Shown: piece after piece, positions 1-7,700 of the stretch
How the letters are laid out: each line of letters begins with the position of its first letter
Numbering within the stretch: the stretch's first letter is position 1
From: Chrysochromulina parva
Taxonomy: Eukaryota; Haptophyta; Prymnesiales; Chrysochromulinaceae
Assembly: GCA_002887195.1 (NCBI GenBank)
Contig: PJAB01002121.1
Location: 1-10,380, forward strand
DNA: 10,380 nucleotides
Direction: 5' to 3'
Translations under genes and position numbers: made by a program
Notes under the pieces: generated by a model
Databases searched by the model: none
Told to the model about the DNA's origin: nothing
The model's input: the letters and a program-made list of their open reading frames with translations, nothing else

Positions 1-160
1 CACCTCTGATCACCTCTGATCACCTCTGATCACCTCTGATCACCTCTGATCACCTCTGATCACCTCTGATCACCTCTGATCACCTCTGATCACCTCTGAT
101 CACCTCTGATCACCTCTGATGGCCTCTGATCACCTCTGATCACCTCTGATCACCTCTGAT
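1..160 (+). repeat. 10-bp minisatellite, 16 units of NNCCTCTGAT
   Basis: Sixteen head-to-tail 10-bp units. Fifteen read CACCTCTGAT exactly and one, at 121-130, reads GGCCTCTGAT. The array is almost perfect, so it is young or homogenised by slippage or gene conversion. It lies just upstream of a good 3' splice site ending at 185 and is read here as intron content. Each unit contains CTGAT, which fits the loose branch-point pattern YTNAY, followed by a pyrimidine-rich start of the next unit. The same core recurs in the next intron of this gene and, degenerate, in the sulfotransferase intron at the right edge. The array probably continues left of the window. Confidence 0.97.
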
Positions 161-185
161 GACCCCCAATTGCCTCCCTCATCAG
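1..185 (+). other. 3' part of an intron (phase 1), left end off-window
   Basis: Consists of the 10-bp array plus a 25-bp tail ending CCTCATCAG at 185. The last CTGAT has its A at 159, 26 nt from the acceptor, a normal branch-to-acceptor distance. The exon after 185 opens a frame that stays open and joins the next exons in frame. The donor is off-window, so the intron's full length is unknown. The alternative, that the array is coding or 5' non-transcribed DNA, cannot be excluded without RNA. Confidence 0.6.
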
Positions 186-1817
186 GTGCGAGCGTGAGGG
201 CCACCTCGGTGCGCTTTGCCCTCGACTTAGGAGCCCAGGTGCTGCGCGTGACCGCCGTCGTGGGCGTCTTCGTCGCAGCACCCGCCGCACCCGGCGGCAG
301 CGGCGGCGGTGGCGGGGGAGGCGGCCTTGGCGAAGATGACGCTCTGCAGCTGGTGCGCTTGATGGCCCACTGTGAGGTACGCCTTCCGCCCACGACGGCG
401 TTCGCTTCGGATCCAGCGTCGGCCGAGGCGGCGGTGGTGGCCTCGGCGGCGACGGCCGGGGCGGCGGTGGTGGCCTCGGCGGCGACTGCTGGCAGCAGCA
501 GCAGCAGCAGCAGCATCCAAAGTGGCGCCGTCGTGGGCGCCATAACCGGCGGTGGCGACAGTGGTGCGCCGGCCGCCGCGCCGACGAGTCCAGCCAAGGG
601 CCACTGCCGGTACCTAGTGCGGCCGGCCAAGCGGCAACCGTCCATCCTTAGGTACATGCCTGTTCTACTGCCTCTACTGCCTCACCTGCCTCACCTACCT
701 CACCTGCCTCACCTTCCATCCTCAGGAGCGACCTCTGATGACCTCTGATGGCCTCTGATTGCCTCTGATGACCTCTGATGGCCTCACCTGCCAACCGTCC
801 ATCCTCAGGAGCGACCTCTGATGACCTCTGATGACCTCTGATTGCCTCTGATGACCTCTGATGGCCTCACCTGCCAACCGTCCATCCTCAGGAGCGACCT
901 CGTCGGAGCGGCCAAGCTACTGGCCGAGCGGTACGCGCATGCGGAGGAGAACGAGCTGCCGCACAGCATGCAAGTGCTCACCACGGCGCCCTGCTCTCCC
1001 CACAGGTACGCGCATGCGGAGGAGAACGAGCTGCCGCTCTGCCTTCGCCGCCTCCATATGGAGCAGAGGCAGGTGCCCACCCCGGAGGAGGCCGAGGCGG
1101 CGGCGCTCCTCAAAAAAGCGCAGGCGGCGCAGGAGGCGCAGGCGGCGCAGGAGGCGCAGGAGGCGCAGGCGGTGCAGAGGCCGAGGGAGGCAGCGCAGAC
1201 AATTGCAGAGGAGGCGGCCGACGAGGGGGCAGCCGAGGATGCGGCAGCGGAGCAGAAGGCAGGGGCAGCGGCGGCAGGGTCGGAGGCTGCAACCGCTGCT
1301 GCCCCTGCTGCCGCTGCTGCCCCTGCCGCTGATGACGACCTTCTCCTTTCACCACCGGGAGCAACGCCCTACACGCCCACGAGTCCTAGTGCGGTACAAC
1401 CAGTTTGGCGACCTCCGCACGCCGACAGCCGAGTTCACACCGACAGCCGACTTCACACCGACAGCCGACTTCACACCGACAGCCGACTTCACACGGACGA
1501 GGACGAGATGCCCTCCTCGATGTCCTCTCCCGAGCGCGCCATTTTAGGCAACTCTCCCGAGCGCGCCATTTTAGGCAACTCTCCCGAGCGCGCCATTGTA
1601 GGCAACTCTCCCGAGCGCGCTCCAGCCGCTGTCTCGACCTTCATGTCCCCAGAAGAACCAAAGTCTCCAAAGTGGGACGACGACGCGCCTGACTGGCTGA
1701 CGCACGCCGTGGCTGTGTGTAGCGTCTCCAATACCCCCACCGACGCCGCACCCGCACCCACACCCGCACCCGACGCCACCGCCGCGGCCGCTGCCACCGC
1801 ACCAGAAGCCGTCGGCA

Positions 1818-1854
<37 letters not shown>

Positions 1855-3226
1855 CATCGCCGCCGCCGCCGCCATCCCCGCGGCCTCCGTGGGCGCCGTT
1901 GGTGCGGGCGCGCCGGCGCCGCCCGAACCACTGCTGCTCTCGCAGGTGTCGATGTATCATCCGTCGGCAGCGCTCGATTCGCTGACCGGTACTGACCTGG
2001 GCGCCGGGCTGCGTGCTGAGCTTCGCCAGTCTGGGGTTCGTCAATCTGGAGGCAAGCTTGGGCCTCCGCGCCAAGCTCGGGACGGCGCTCGGGACCCCTC
2101 TCTCGGGTGGCATGCCGGGGAGAACTCCTCGGTGACGGATTCGGTCGAGGCGGATGTGGAGTCGTTGCTCTCAGTCGACTCGGCCAGTGTGGCCTCCGAC
2201 GCACCGCCAAGCTTCGCCGACGTCGCCTCCGGCGATGAGAGTATGCCGCCCACGCCAATCCCTCGACGGCCCAAGTCCAATGCCAATGGCTCTGAAACCC
2301 AAGTCAAGCAGCGCCGGCCACGGCGCGAGCACGCACGGCAGCCGAGCGCGGTGACGGGCGCTGGTGCTCCCGACTCGCTCTCGGCACATCGCGCCCAGCT
2401 ACGCGCCATTCGCAGGGAGAGTCGACGAGCGGCCCGGGAGGAGGCGGCCGAGGACGCTGCTGCCGGCGCGGAGGCGGCGGCGCTCACGGCGGCGCTCAGC
2501 GGCGCGTCCGTCGATGCCTCCGCGGCAGCCAATGGATGTGCGATGCCGGCCGCAGCCTACATGCCGCCACCGCCGCCACCTTCGTCTTCCGCCGTTGCGG
2601 GCGCCGTCGCGGGCGCCGTCGTCGTCGCGACACCGTTGGTCAGCGCCAAGGCCGCCAGCGGCACCGCCACGGGCGCTGCCACTGCTTCTACGGGTGGATG
2701 TCGCCGTCGTCGCGGAGCGACCAGCGCACCAAGCGGCAGTGTGGGCGCCGGCGGCGCCGGCGGTGCTGCGGGCGGCGTGGGCGGCGGGCACAGCAGCGCA
2801 GCGCGCGCGGGCGGTGCGTCGGCCTCCCAAGCGGAGGCTTTCTACGCAGAGCTGGCGATCTCACTCAAGGATGCAGACTATGCGGGGACGGTAGGTAGGC
2901 TCGGGAGCCACGAGCTCCGCGAGCTTCGTGCGACGAATGAAGCGCTACTGCGGCTCGACCTGTTCCTGATGGTGGTGGCGCACGCGGCGGCCAAGCTTCC
3001 GCGCTACTGCTCCGCCATCGAGACACACGTGAGCATGGGCGTGCATGCGCAGCTGTCGGATGCTGACACGCTCGCGCTGCGGCTGGGCGCGATGGCCCTG
3101 CGCACCTTTCTGAGCGTGCTCGAGAACATCAAAAAGGAGGCGGACGACATGGCCACCAAACTGGACTCGTGGGAGGAGCGCGATGCCGCCGCCGCGCGCG
3201 CCGCCGCCATGGACCCCGACGCCTGA
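186..3226 (+). CDS. Large low-complexity protein of unknown function, 3' part; exons 186-651, 892-930, 1006-3226
   Basis: I do not recognise this protein. Joining 186-651, 892-930 and 1006-3226 keeps one frame to the TGA at 3224-3226; both junctions are phase 2 and each rebuilds an Arg codon. The 5' end is off-window, so no start is called. Order of visible parts: a short ordered stretch (residues like VRFALDLGAQVLRV), a poly-Gly run, LVRLMAHCEV, two copies of an 11-residue Ala/Val repeat, poly-Ser, then SDLVGAAKLLAER joined to YAHAEENELP and a helical LRRLHMEQRQ segment. A Gln/Ala/Glu helix, a 6-residue and a 9-residue tandem repeat, Asp/Ala and Pro/Ala tracts and Ser-rich acidic patches follow. 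The last about 135 residues (from about 2820) look like a folded all-helical domain ending in a charged helix. No signal peptide, membrane span or catalytic motif is visible. In-frame repeat units of 18, 27 and 33 bp support real coding. Confidence 0.75.
428..493 (+). repeat. 33-bp coding tandem repeat, two copies
   Basis: Two adjacent 33-bp copies (428-460 and 461-493), both codon-aligned, each encode the 11 residues AAVVASAATAG. They differ at only a few synonymous positions near the 3' end. A period that is a multiple of three supports this exon and its frame. Confidence 0.9.
493..513 (+). repeat. (CAG)7 microsatellite encoding poly-Ser
   Basis: Seven CAG triplets in a row, read in the AGC phase as seven serines within the first visible exon. 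Such a triplet run is likely to vary in length between strains. Confidence 0.95.
652..891 (+). other. Intron, 240 nt, phase 2, built of tandem repeats
   Basis: The donor is AG|GTACAT at 652 and the acceptor is TCCATCCTCAG ending at 891. CTGAT at 858-862 (A at 861) and CTCAC at 866-870 (A at 869) are candidate branch points 30 and 22 nt upstream. The upstream frame hits a stop at 746-748 inside the intron, while splicing restores an open frame of several hundred codons. The last 17 bases of the upstream exon (635-651) and of the intron (875-891) are the same apart from one T/C change. Inside are a 9-bp array (669-713) and an 83-bp tandem repeat. A weaker alternative donor, CG|GTACCT at 610, also keeps frame. 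Confidence 0.65.
669..713 (+). repeat. 9-bp tandem repeat, five units of TGCCTCACC
   Basis: Five consecutive 9-bp units: TGCCTCTAC, TGCCTCACC, TGCCTCACC, TACCTCACC, TGCCTCACC. They sit in the 5' half of the 240-nt intron. The core is related to the CCTCTGAT unit but has a period of 9 rather than 10. Confidence 0.9.
715..901 (+). repeat. 83-bp tandem repeat carrying a 3' splice site, 2.25 copies
   Basis: Copies start at 715, 798 and 881, exactly 83 bp apart. Each opens with TCCATCCTCAG followed by GAGCGACCTC. The first two then run into five 10-bp units with core CCTCTGAT and end GGCCTCACCTGCCAA. The third diverges after 901 into exon sequence. Each copy therefore carries the same candidate acceptor, after 725, 808 and 891, but only the last is followed by an open frame. 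The first 10 exon bases (892-901) were amplified along with the acceptor. Confidence 0.93.
931..1005 (+). other. Intron, 75 nt, phase 2, with a 32-bp direct repeat at its 5' end
   Basis: The donor is GCG|GTACGC at 931 and the acceptor CTCTCCCCACAG ends at 1005, with CTCAC (A at 980) as branch candidate 25 nt upstream. The first 32 bases of the intron (931-962) are identical to the first 32 bases of the next exon (1006-1037). Length is a multiple of three and there is no in-frame stop, so retention would only add 25 residues and repeat YAHAEENELP. The retained form as a real protein variant is therefore possible; the acceptor and branch motif favour splicing. Confidence 0.6.
931..1037 (+). repeat. 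Perfect 32-bp direct repeat at 75-bp spacing
   Basis: 931-962 and 1006-1037 are identical over 32 bp and diverge after that (A versus T at the next base). The upstream flanks also share only the final G. One copy lies in the intron and the other starts the exon, each immediately after an exon/intron boundary. Confidence 0.97.
1114..1178 (+). repeat. Gln/Ala/Glu-rich coding repeat
   Basis: A short-period repeat of GCGCAGGCG and GCGCAGGAG units encodes a run of AQAAQEAQ type. It lies in the largest exon of the unknown gene and probably forms a long single helix or coiled coil after the KKAQ segment. Confidence 0.85.
1424..1495 (+). repeat. 18-bp coding minisatellite, four copies (DSRLHT)
   Basis: Four codon-aligned 18-bp units starting at 1424, 1442, 1460 and 1478. 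The first encodes DSRVHT and the others DSRLHT. Near-identity between units suggests recent expansion or homogenisation in frame. Confidence 0.96.
1526..1620 (+). repeat. 27-bp coding minisatellite, three and a half copies (SPERAILGN)
   Basis: Codon-aligned units start at 1526, 1553 and 1580, plus a partial fourth at 1607. The first two encode SPERAILGN and the third SPERAIVGN through one T-to-G change; the fourth diverges after SPERA. The SP pairs resemble proline-directed phosphorylation sites, which is only an inference. Confidence 0.96.
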
Positions 3227-3669
3227 CAGCACACGTACGATTGTAGACGAGGCTCATTTCGAGAGCGACTGTGCTACTTTGCATGCACAGAGGCGCCATA
3301 GATGCGACAGGGTTGTGCACGAGATCGGAGATGACGAGAACATGCACGAGTTCGAGATACTCGGTACTAGAAGCCCACGGGCAAGTATGTGGAATGTGCT
3401 AGTTTGTGTGGAACCTGGCTCGATACATAGCGCCCCCACGACTTATTTAACTGAGCTTTCAGTGGTGTTGCGCATGTCATCCACAGCGAAGGCGCGCGCT
3501 CACGATGACGCGCGTACTTCTACAGACGCCGCGCGGCCGCGCAGGAGCTGGAACGTCGAGTTGATATGTTTAGACGGGACCTTCGAAAGCCAGCCGTCCC
3601 CGTCGCACCGCTTTGTGTGGGAAAGGAGCGCTAGTGCTCTTCTCTGAGCTTCAACTGGAACATTCCGAC
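3227..3669. other. Spacer between the unknown gene and the ARM-repeat gene
   Basis: About 440 bp with base composition less extreme than the preceding exon and no convincing coding frame. The frame open across 3183-3647 has no recognisable content and overlaps the end of the upstream gene. CTTATTTAACTGAGCTTTCAG, around 3441-3461, looks like a branch point plus acceptor and could mark a 5' UTR intron of the ARM gene. No TATA box or clear polyadenylation signal was identified. It presumably holds the terminator of one gene and the promoter of the next. Confidence 0.5.
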
Positions 3670-4566
3670 ATGTTGGAACCCGACAGGATCTTCACTCACC
3701 ATTATGAGCTGGCACATGCCCAGAGGGCGACACCAAGGCGTTACGACGGTACCCATCAAGTGCGTGCTGTCGTCGACCTGAGGGAAGCTAAGCAACTTCT
3801 TGAGGAGCAACGGCTTGAGGAATCACGTCGTATGTCAATGGTGGCCGAGCGTGAGAAGCAAGCGTCAACGGCGCGCTTGGGCGGCTTTGCGTCACTCGTG
3901 GCCATGCTCGACAGCAAGGAGCCTGGAGGTAGCGCGCTCGCAGTCCGAGCCCTTAAGGTGCAGTCTATGGACCCGGCGTCGCACGTGGCCCTTGCCGAGG
4001 CGGGTGCCATCGAGGCACTCACTGCACTTCTCGTCCGTGGCACGTCTCAGAGCGTGGACGAGATGGTGGCACGCACGCTTTGGAACATCAGCAGCCATGC
4101 AGATAACAAGCTCAGGGTCGCACGCTCAGGTGCCATCGCCCCGTTCGTGTCGATGCTGCGCAACGGCTCACCAAACGGCCGCGAGATCGCAGCTGGCGCT
4201 CTCAGAAACTTGGCGATGGAGGAACGGAACTGGTTGGCCATCCGTGAGGCGAGCGCCTTTGAGCCACTCATCGCGCTGCTCGACGAAGCTGAGGGCTCGT
4301 CGACGACCAAGGTAGGGCGTAAGCTAGCGGCTGCCGCCTTGCGTGAACTCTCGACGGACCAAGACCTCAAGCGCGAGTTGATCGAGAAGGGCTGCCCCGG
4401 CAGCCCTGCGCTCCGCCGCACCATTGCCGGCGACACACTCATCGATCCGCACGTCTTCGTCGCGAGTAAGGCCGCCTCGAGCTTCTTTGCGCCGAGCGTG
4501 GACGAATGCTTGAGCTTCGATTTGAAGGTATCGAGGTTGGACCTATCAAGCTCTCGACGGAAATAA
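3670..4566 (+). CDS. ARM-repeat protein, about 298 residues
   Basis: Four armadillo-type helical repeats follow a charged N-terminal helix. From the ATG at 3670, residues about 31-70 are charged and coiled-coil prone (LREAKQLLEEQRLEESRR), and the repeats cover about 71-111, 112-153, 154-194 and 195-241. The best unit has the canonical GAIAPFVSMLRNGSP ... IAAGALRNLA pattern, and TLWNIS occupies the same place in the one before. ARM arrays are protein-binding scaffolds, so a partner-binding role is likely but unknown. The array is short compared with importin-alpha or beta-catenin (10-12 repeats), so this may be a small algal protein or a partial copy. The frame is open upstream to 3613 without an ATG; 3670 is the first ATG. 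The last about 40 residues are not ARM-like. A candidate intron at 4528-4589 would replace the final 13 residues with a different 32-residue tail ending at 4688. Confidence 0.75.
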   Translation: MLEPDRIFTHHYELAHAQRATPRRYDGTHQVRAVVDLREAKQLLEEQRLEESRRMSMVAEREKQASTARLGGFASLVAMLDSKEPGGSALAVRALKVQSMDPASHVALAEAGAIEALTALLVRGTSQSVDEMVARTLWNISSHADNKLRVARSGAIAPFVSMLRNGSPNGREIAAGALRNLAMEERNWLAIREASAFEPLIALLDEAEGSSTTKVGRKLAAAALRELSTDQDLKRELIEKGCPGSPALRRTIAGDTLIDPHVFVASKAASSFFAPSVDECLSFDLKVSRLDLSSSRRK

Positions 4567-4589
4567 TTAGGCGACTTCCGACTACACAG
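4528..4589 (+). other. Candidate intron, 62 nt, near the 3' end of the ARM gene
   Basis: The donor AAG|GTATCG at 4528 and acceptor CGACTACACAG ending at 4589 would skip the TAA at 4564-4566 and continue to a TAA at 4686-4688. Neither tail is recognisable, so sequence cannot decide between them. Directly at the second stop, GTGAGT (4681-4686) is another donor-like site. Confidence 0.25.
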
Positions 4590-4735
4590 GTCGCACGGCT
4601 GTATCCTTCTCATCTGAGCCGCGTACAACCGTTGCAGTACAACGTTATCATGACGAGTAATGTATTCGGGGATCCCACTCGTGAGTAAGAGACTCGCTGT
4701 GTATCCGCTCGCCGCGGAGACCGGGTTTGGAAAAC

Positions 4736-7700
4736 ATGTCTCCATTTCGCAGATTCCGAGAAACGAACGAACGACGACAAAGCACGCGTGCACAGAAACG
4801 AAGAGGGTCACGAGAAGTCGTTGATCAGGCGCTCTCGTTTCGCCTCAGAGTTCTAGAGCGCCGGCTGAGGGTTCCCAAGAACCATCAGCTTGGCCAGCGG
4901 CCGGCGAGTGCGAGTGCGGCACTCGAAATGAAACACCCCGTTTCACCTATGGCGGATAAAACCTTCCACAAGGTGCACTGGGCAAAGGTAAGGACCTTTG
5001 CACAAGCGCTCGGGTCGATCCGCACATGCATTCAACGAGCGGTGAAGCCCCCTCAGTCGCCACGCAAAGGACACAGCATAAAGATTCACTCTGAGTACAT
5101 TGGAAAGCTGCGCCAAGGAGTAAAGAGTGGTGCCGCAGCTGCTGCATTTGATTTGACTGCGTCCGCACGGCAAGCGGCAGAAGAGGCGGAGCAGTTGATG
5201 GCTACGGGTGGCATTGTGACATCTGTCGAAGATGCTGCTGACCTCGAAAAAGTAGAGTACTGGCAGCAAGGCGATGCGAACCTGGCGACCAAAGAGAATA
5301 TGGAAGCGCGGAAGGCGCTGAGATATCACAAAGTTGTGCTCGAAGCGCTCCAGATTTATTGGGAAGCAGCGCAGCGCAGCTTGCAGTCAGGGGGTGACTC
5401 CTCTGCCGATGAGCTGCACCAGGAGGGCCATGCCATGATGCTGCGGCGCATCTACCGCATCATGATCAAGGACTTTGACCCCGAAGACTGCGAGCGCTCG
5501 ATTGCCGAGGACTGGGTGCGGGACACAAAGGGGAGGGGGAAGCTCACACGCAAGGCATTTTGCGACGCATTCTTCGAGCTAGCAGATACGTGGACCGCTC
5601 ATATTGATGCTCATGAGTACGCAGCTTTCTTGAAGGTTCTCTTCGTCTCGGTCACCGTCCAAAAAGAGGTCATCGGACCAGACGGGAAGGTGATGATGGT
5701 CGCATTCGTATGGAAGGACGAGGTCGACTGTGTCTTCGACGAAACGTACGCTGAGGAGGAGGCGGAGGACCCTGCCGTCGTCTCAAAGGTAGTGCAGGAC
5801 GCAACTCCCGGTGTGACAACTCCCAGTGCAGCACCTTTGAATGTGCCGACACCGGAGACGATCGCAACGCGGGAGCCTACCGCGACGCCTAAGCCGACAG
5901 CGACGCCGGAGCCGACAGCGACGCCGGAGCCTATCGCGACGAAGAAGACAAAAGAGTATCGCACTCGCGCCAAAGAGAGCGTCAAGAAAAAAGGCGAGGT
6001 GACAGCCAAAAAGAACAAGGCCGCCACGAAAATCCAGTCGACGCGTCGAAAGCAAAAGGCCGTGAGGGAGAAAGAGAAGCGCAAGGAGGCAGTCCTCATC
6101 ATTCATAAAAGAGTGACGGAAGCCCCGGTAGTCCGCCGCCGCGAACGCGAAAAGAAGGTGACAGAGAGGCAAGGCATCGCTGGTACGCGGGGAAAGTTGC
6201 AGTACTGGGCGCTTCGCAAGGGGTTGCCGCCTCGCCTGCAGGAAGCCTTTGACGAGCTTCCCGATGAGGATCAGGCCAATCTTGCAAACCTTTCCGCTGA
6301 GAAGCGTGTCAAGTACTTGAAAAACGTTACGAACAGAGGTGTGCCGAGACACGTGATCGAGGCGCGCAAACTGCTCGATCCTCATCTATTGGCGATATTT
6401 GATGATCTGACTAGGGCCGATCAGTCCGCAGTAGCTAATCTCTCTCCGGAGAAGCGCGTGATCTTTCTCCTGCGGCGAGCAGACGCGATCGAACGTGCTG
6501 ACAAAGGCGAGAAGAGGATGCTCTACGAGCGCATGTTGCTACGAGCTATCGTGTGGTCGCAGGCCGAGACGGGGACGTTGCGCCAGGCGGTCGGTATGGG
6601 CCTCTGCCGAGCCCTCATCACAGCAGAGGTAGCCGCCATCAAGGATCGACTCGCAGAGCTGAAGCGCAGGAGGGGGGGCGGATTGTTGACGCCCGAAGAG
6701 AAGGCCGAGCTCAAGCGCCTTGAGGTCCGCTTGGCGCTGTTGGAGGAGCTCATGAAGCTCCTGGAGCGAATCGCCGTGCTCAAGCGCAAGCGCTCGCCCG
6801 AAGAGGAGGCCGAGCTCAAGCACCTCAATATACGCCTGGAGCAGATGATGATTCAGCTATTTGGGGGAGCCGAAGCGGCAGGGGAGGCAAACACGGAGGC
6901 CACCGCGGCGGCGACGGCAGACGCGATGGAGGGGAGTCAGGGGTCGACACTGAAGCTGCTATTCCAGAGGACGGCACCACCTATGCTCCCAAAGGAAGAT
7001 GGCCGTAGCCCTCACGGTGACGTTAGTGCACGACTCAGCTTCACGACCTTCAGCAGCCTCAACTTCAGCCAGGGTGCTCGAGTGCTGGTGATACCTCAGG
7101 TGGTGGGGCGTCCTCCGGTGGTGCAGCCCACGTTGGCCAATGTGCGCGCGCATACGCAGGCAAAACCTCAGATGGTGGAGCGTCCTCAGGCCGTGGGCAG
7201 TCCTCGATCCTTGGAAGCTCCCTCAAGACACTCTTCGCCAGTGCCGCCCTTCGACGACGAATCTCATTCTTTTTCGGGAGTAGACAGTCTGCTCGTACGC
7301 CCGGGCATCGTCGATGCTCCTCTGCAATCGGGCTCTGCTTTTCCGACGGCCCAACTGCCCTCCGTTCCCAGTGCACTGGGCCACGATCGAAAAGCGGTGT
7401 TCGATCACCTTGACAACAAACGGAACACGGCTGGGCATGAGCACTTATACCATGTGCAGCAGCAGACCCCGATGAGCGACGCCTCGGTGAGAGATGACTT
7501 GTTCGCCTCTCACATCCTTTCACTCCGACCCAGTCCAGGCGCCTCAGTGCGGCCTAGTACCGTTCAGCATTTAGCCAAACCTCCGCAGGCCCAGCAGTCA
7601 GCCATACCTGCGCCTGGCTGGCATTCTTTGGGCGATCAAGGCTGGGCGGCTATGTCCGTCGCCAAATGGCCGACCAAGCACGAAGAGGCGCGCCCAAGCA

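Noticed and set aside
1..160. CRISPR array
   Set aside because: The units are contiguous 10-bp repeats with no spacers, in a eukaryotic intron context.
1..160. Telomeric or centromeric satellite
   Set aside because: The unit does not match TTAGGG-type telomere repeats, the array is short, and it ends in a splice acceptor next to coding sequence. A larger satellite off-window cannot be ruled out.
1571..2258. Long minus-strand frames opposite the unknown gene
   Set aside because: They are Arg/Gly/Ala-rich mirror images of in-frame coding repeats and Asp/Ala tracts on the plus strand.
2820..3226. Katanin p80 C-terminal domain for the helical end of the unknown protein
   Set aside because: I compared the pattern of Leu-rich helices and found no convincing conserved residues, so no name is given.
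3183..3647. 154-codon plus-strand frame spanning the first spacer
   Set aside because: It starts inside the coding end of the upstream gene in another frame and has no recognisable content.
4047..4811. 254-codon open frame on the minus strand opposite the ARM-repeat gene
   Set aside because: Its translation has no domain, and the plus strand here encodes clear ARM repeats. It is explained by the GC-rich composition of the opposite strand.
4988..4993. Donor-like AAG|GTAAGG inside the 1176-residue ORF
   Set aside because: The frame is open and the coding character continues on both sides without a matching acceptor that would improve it.
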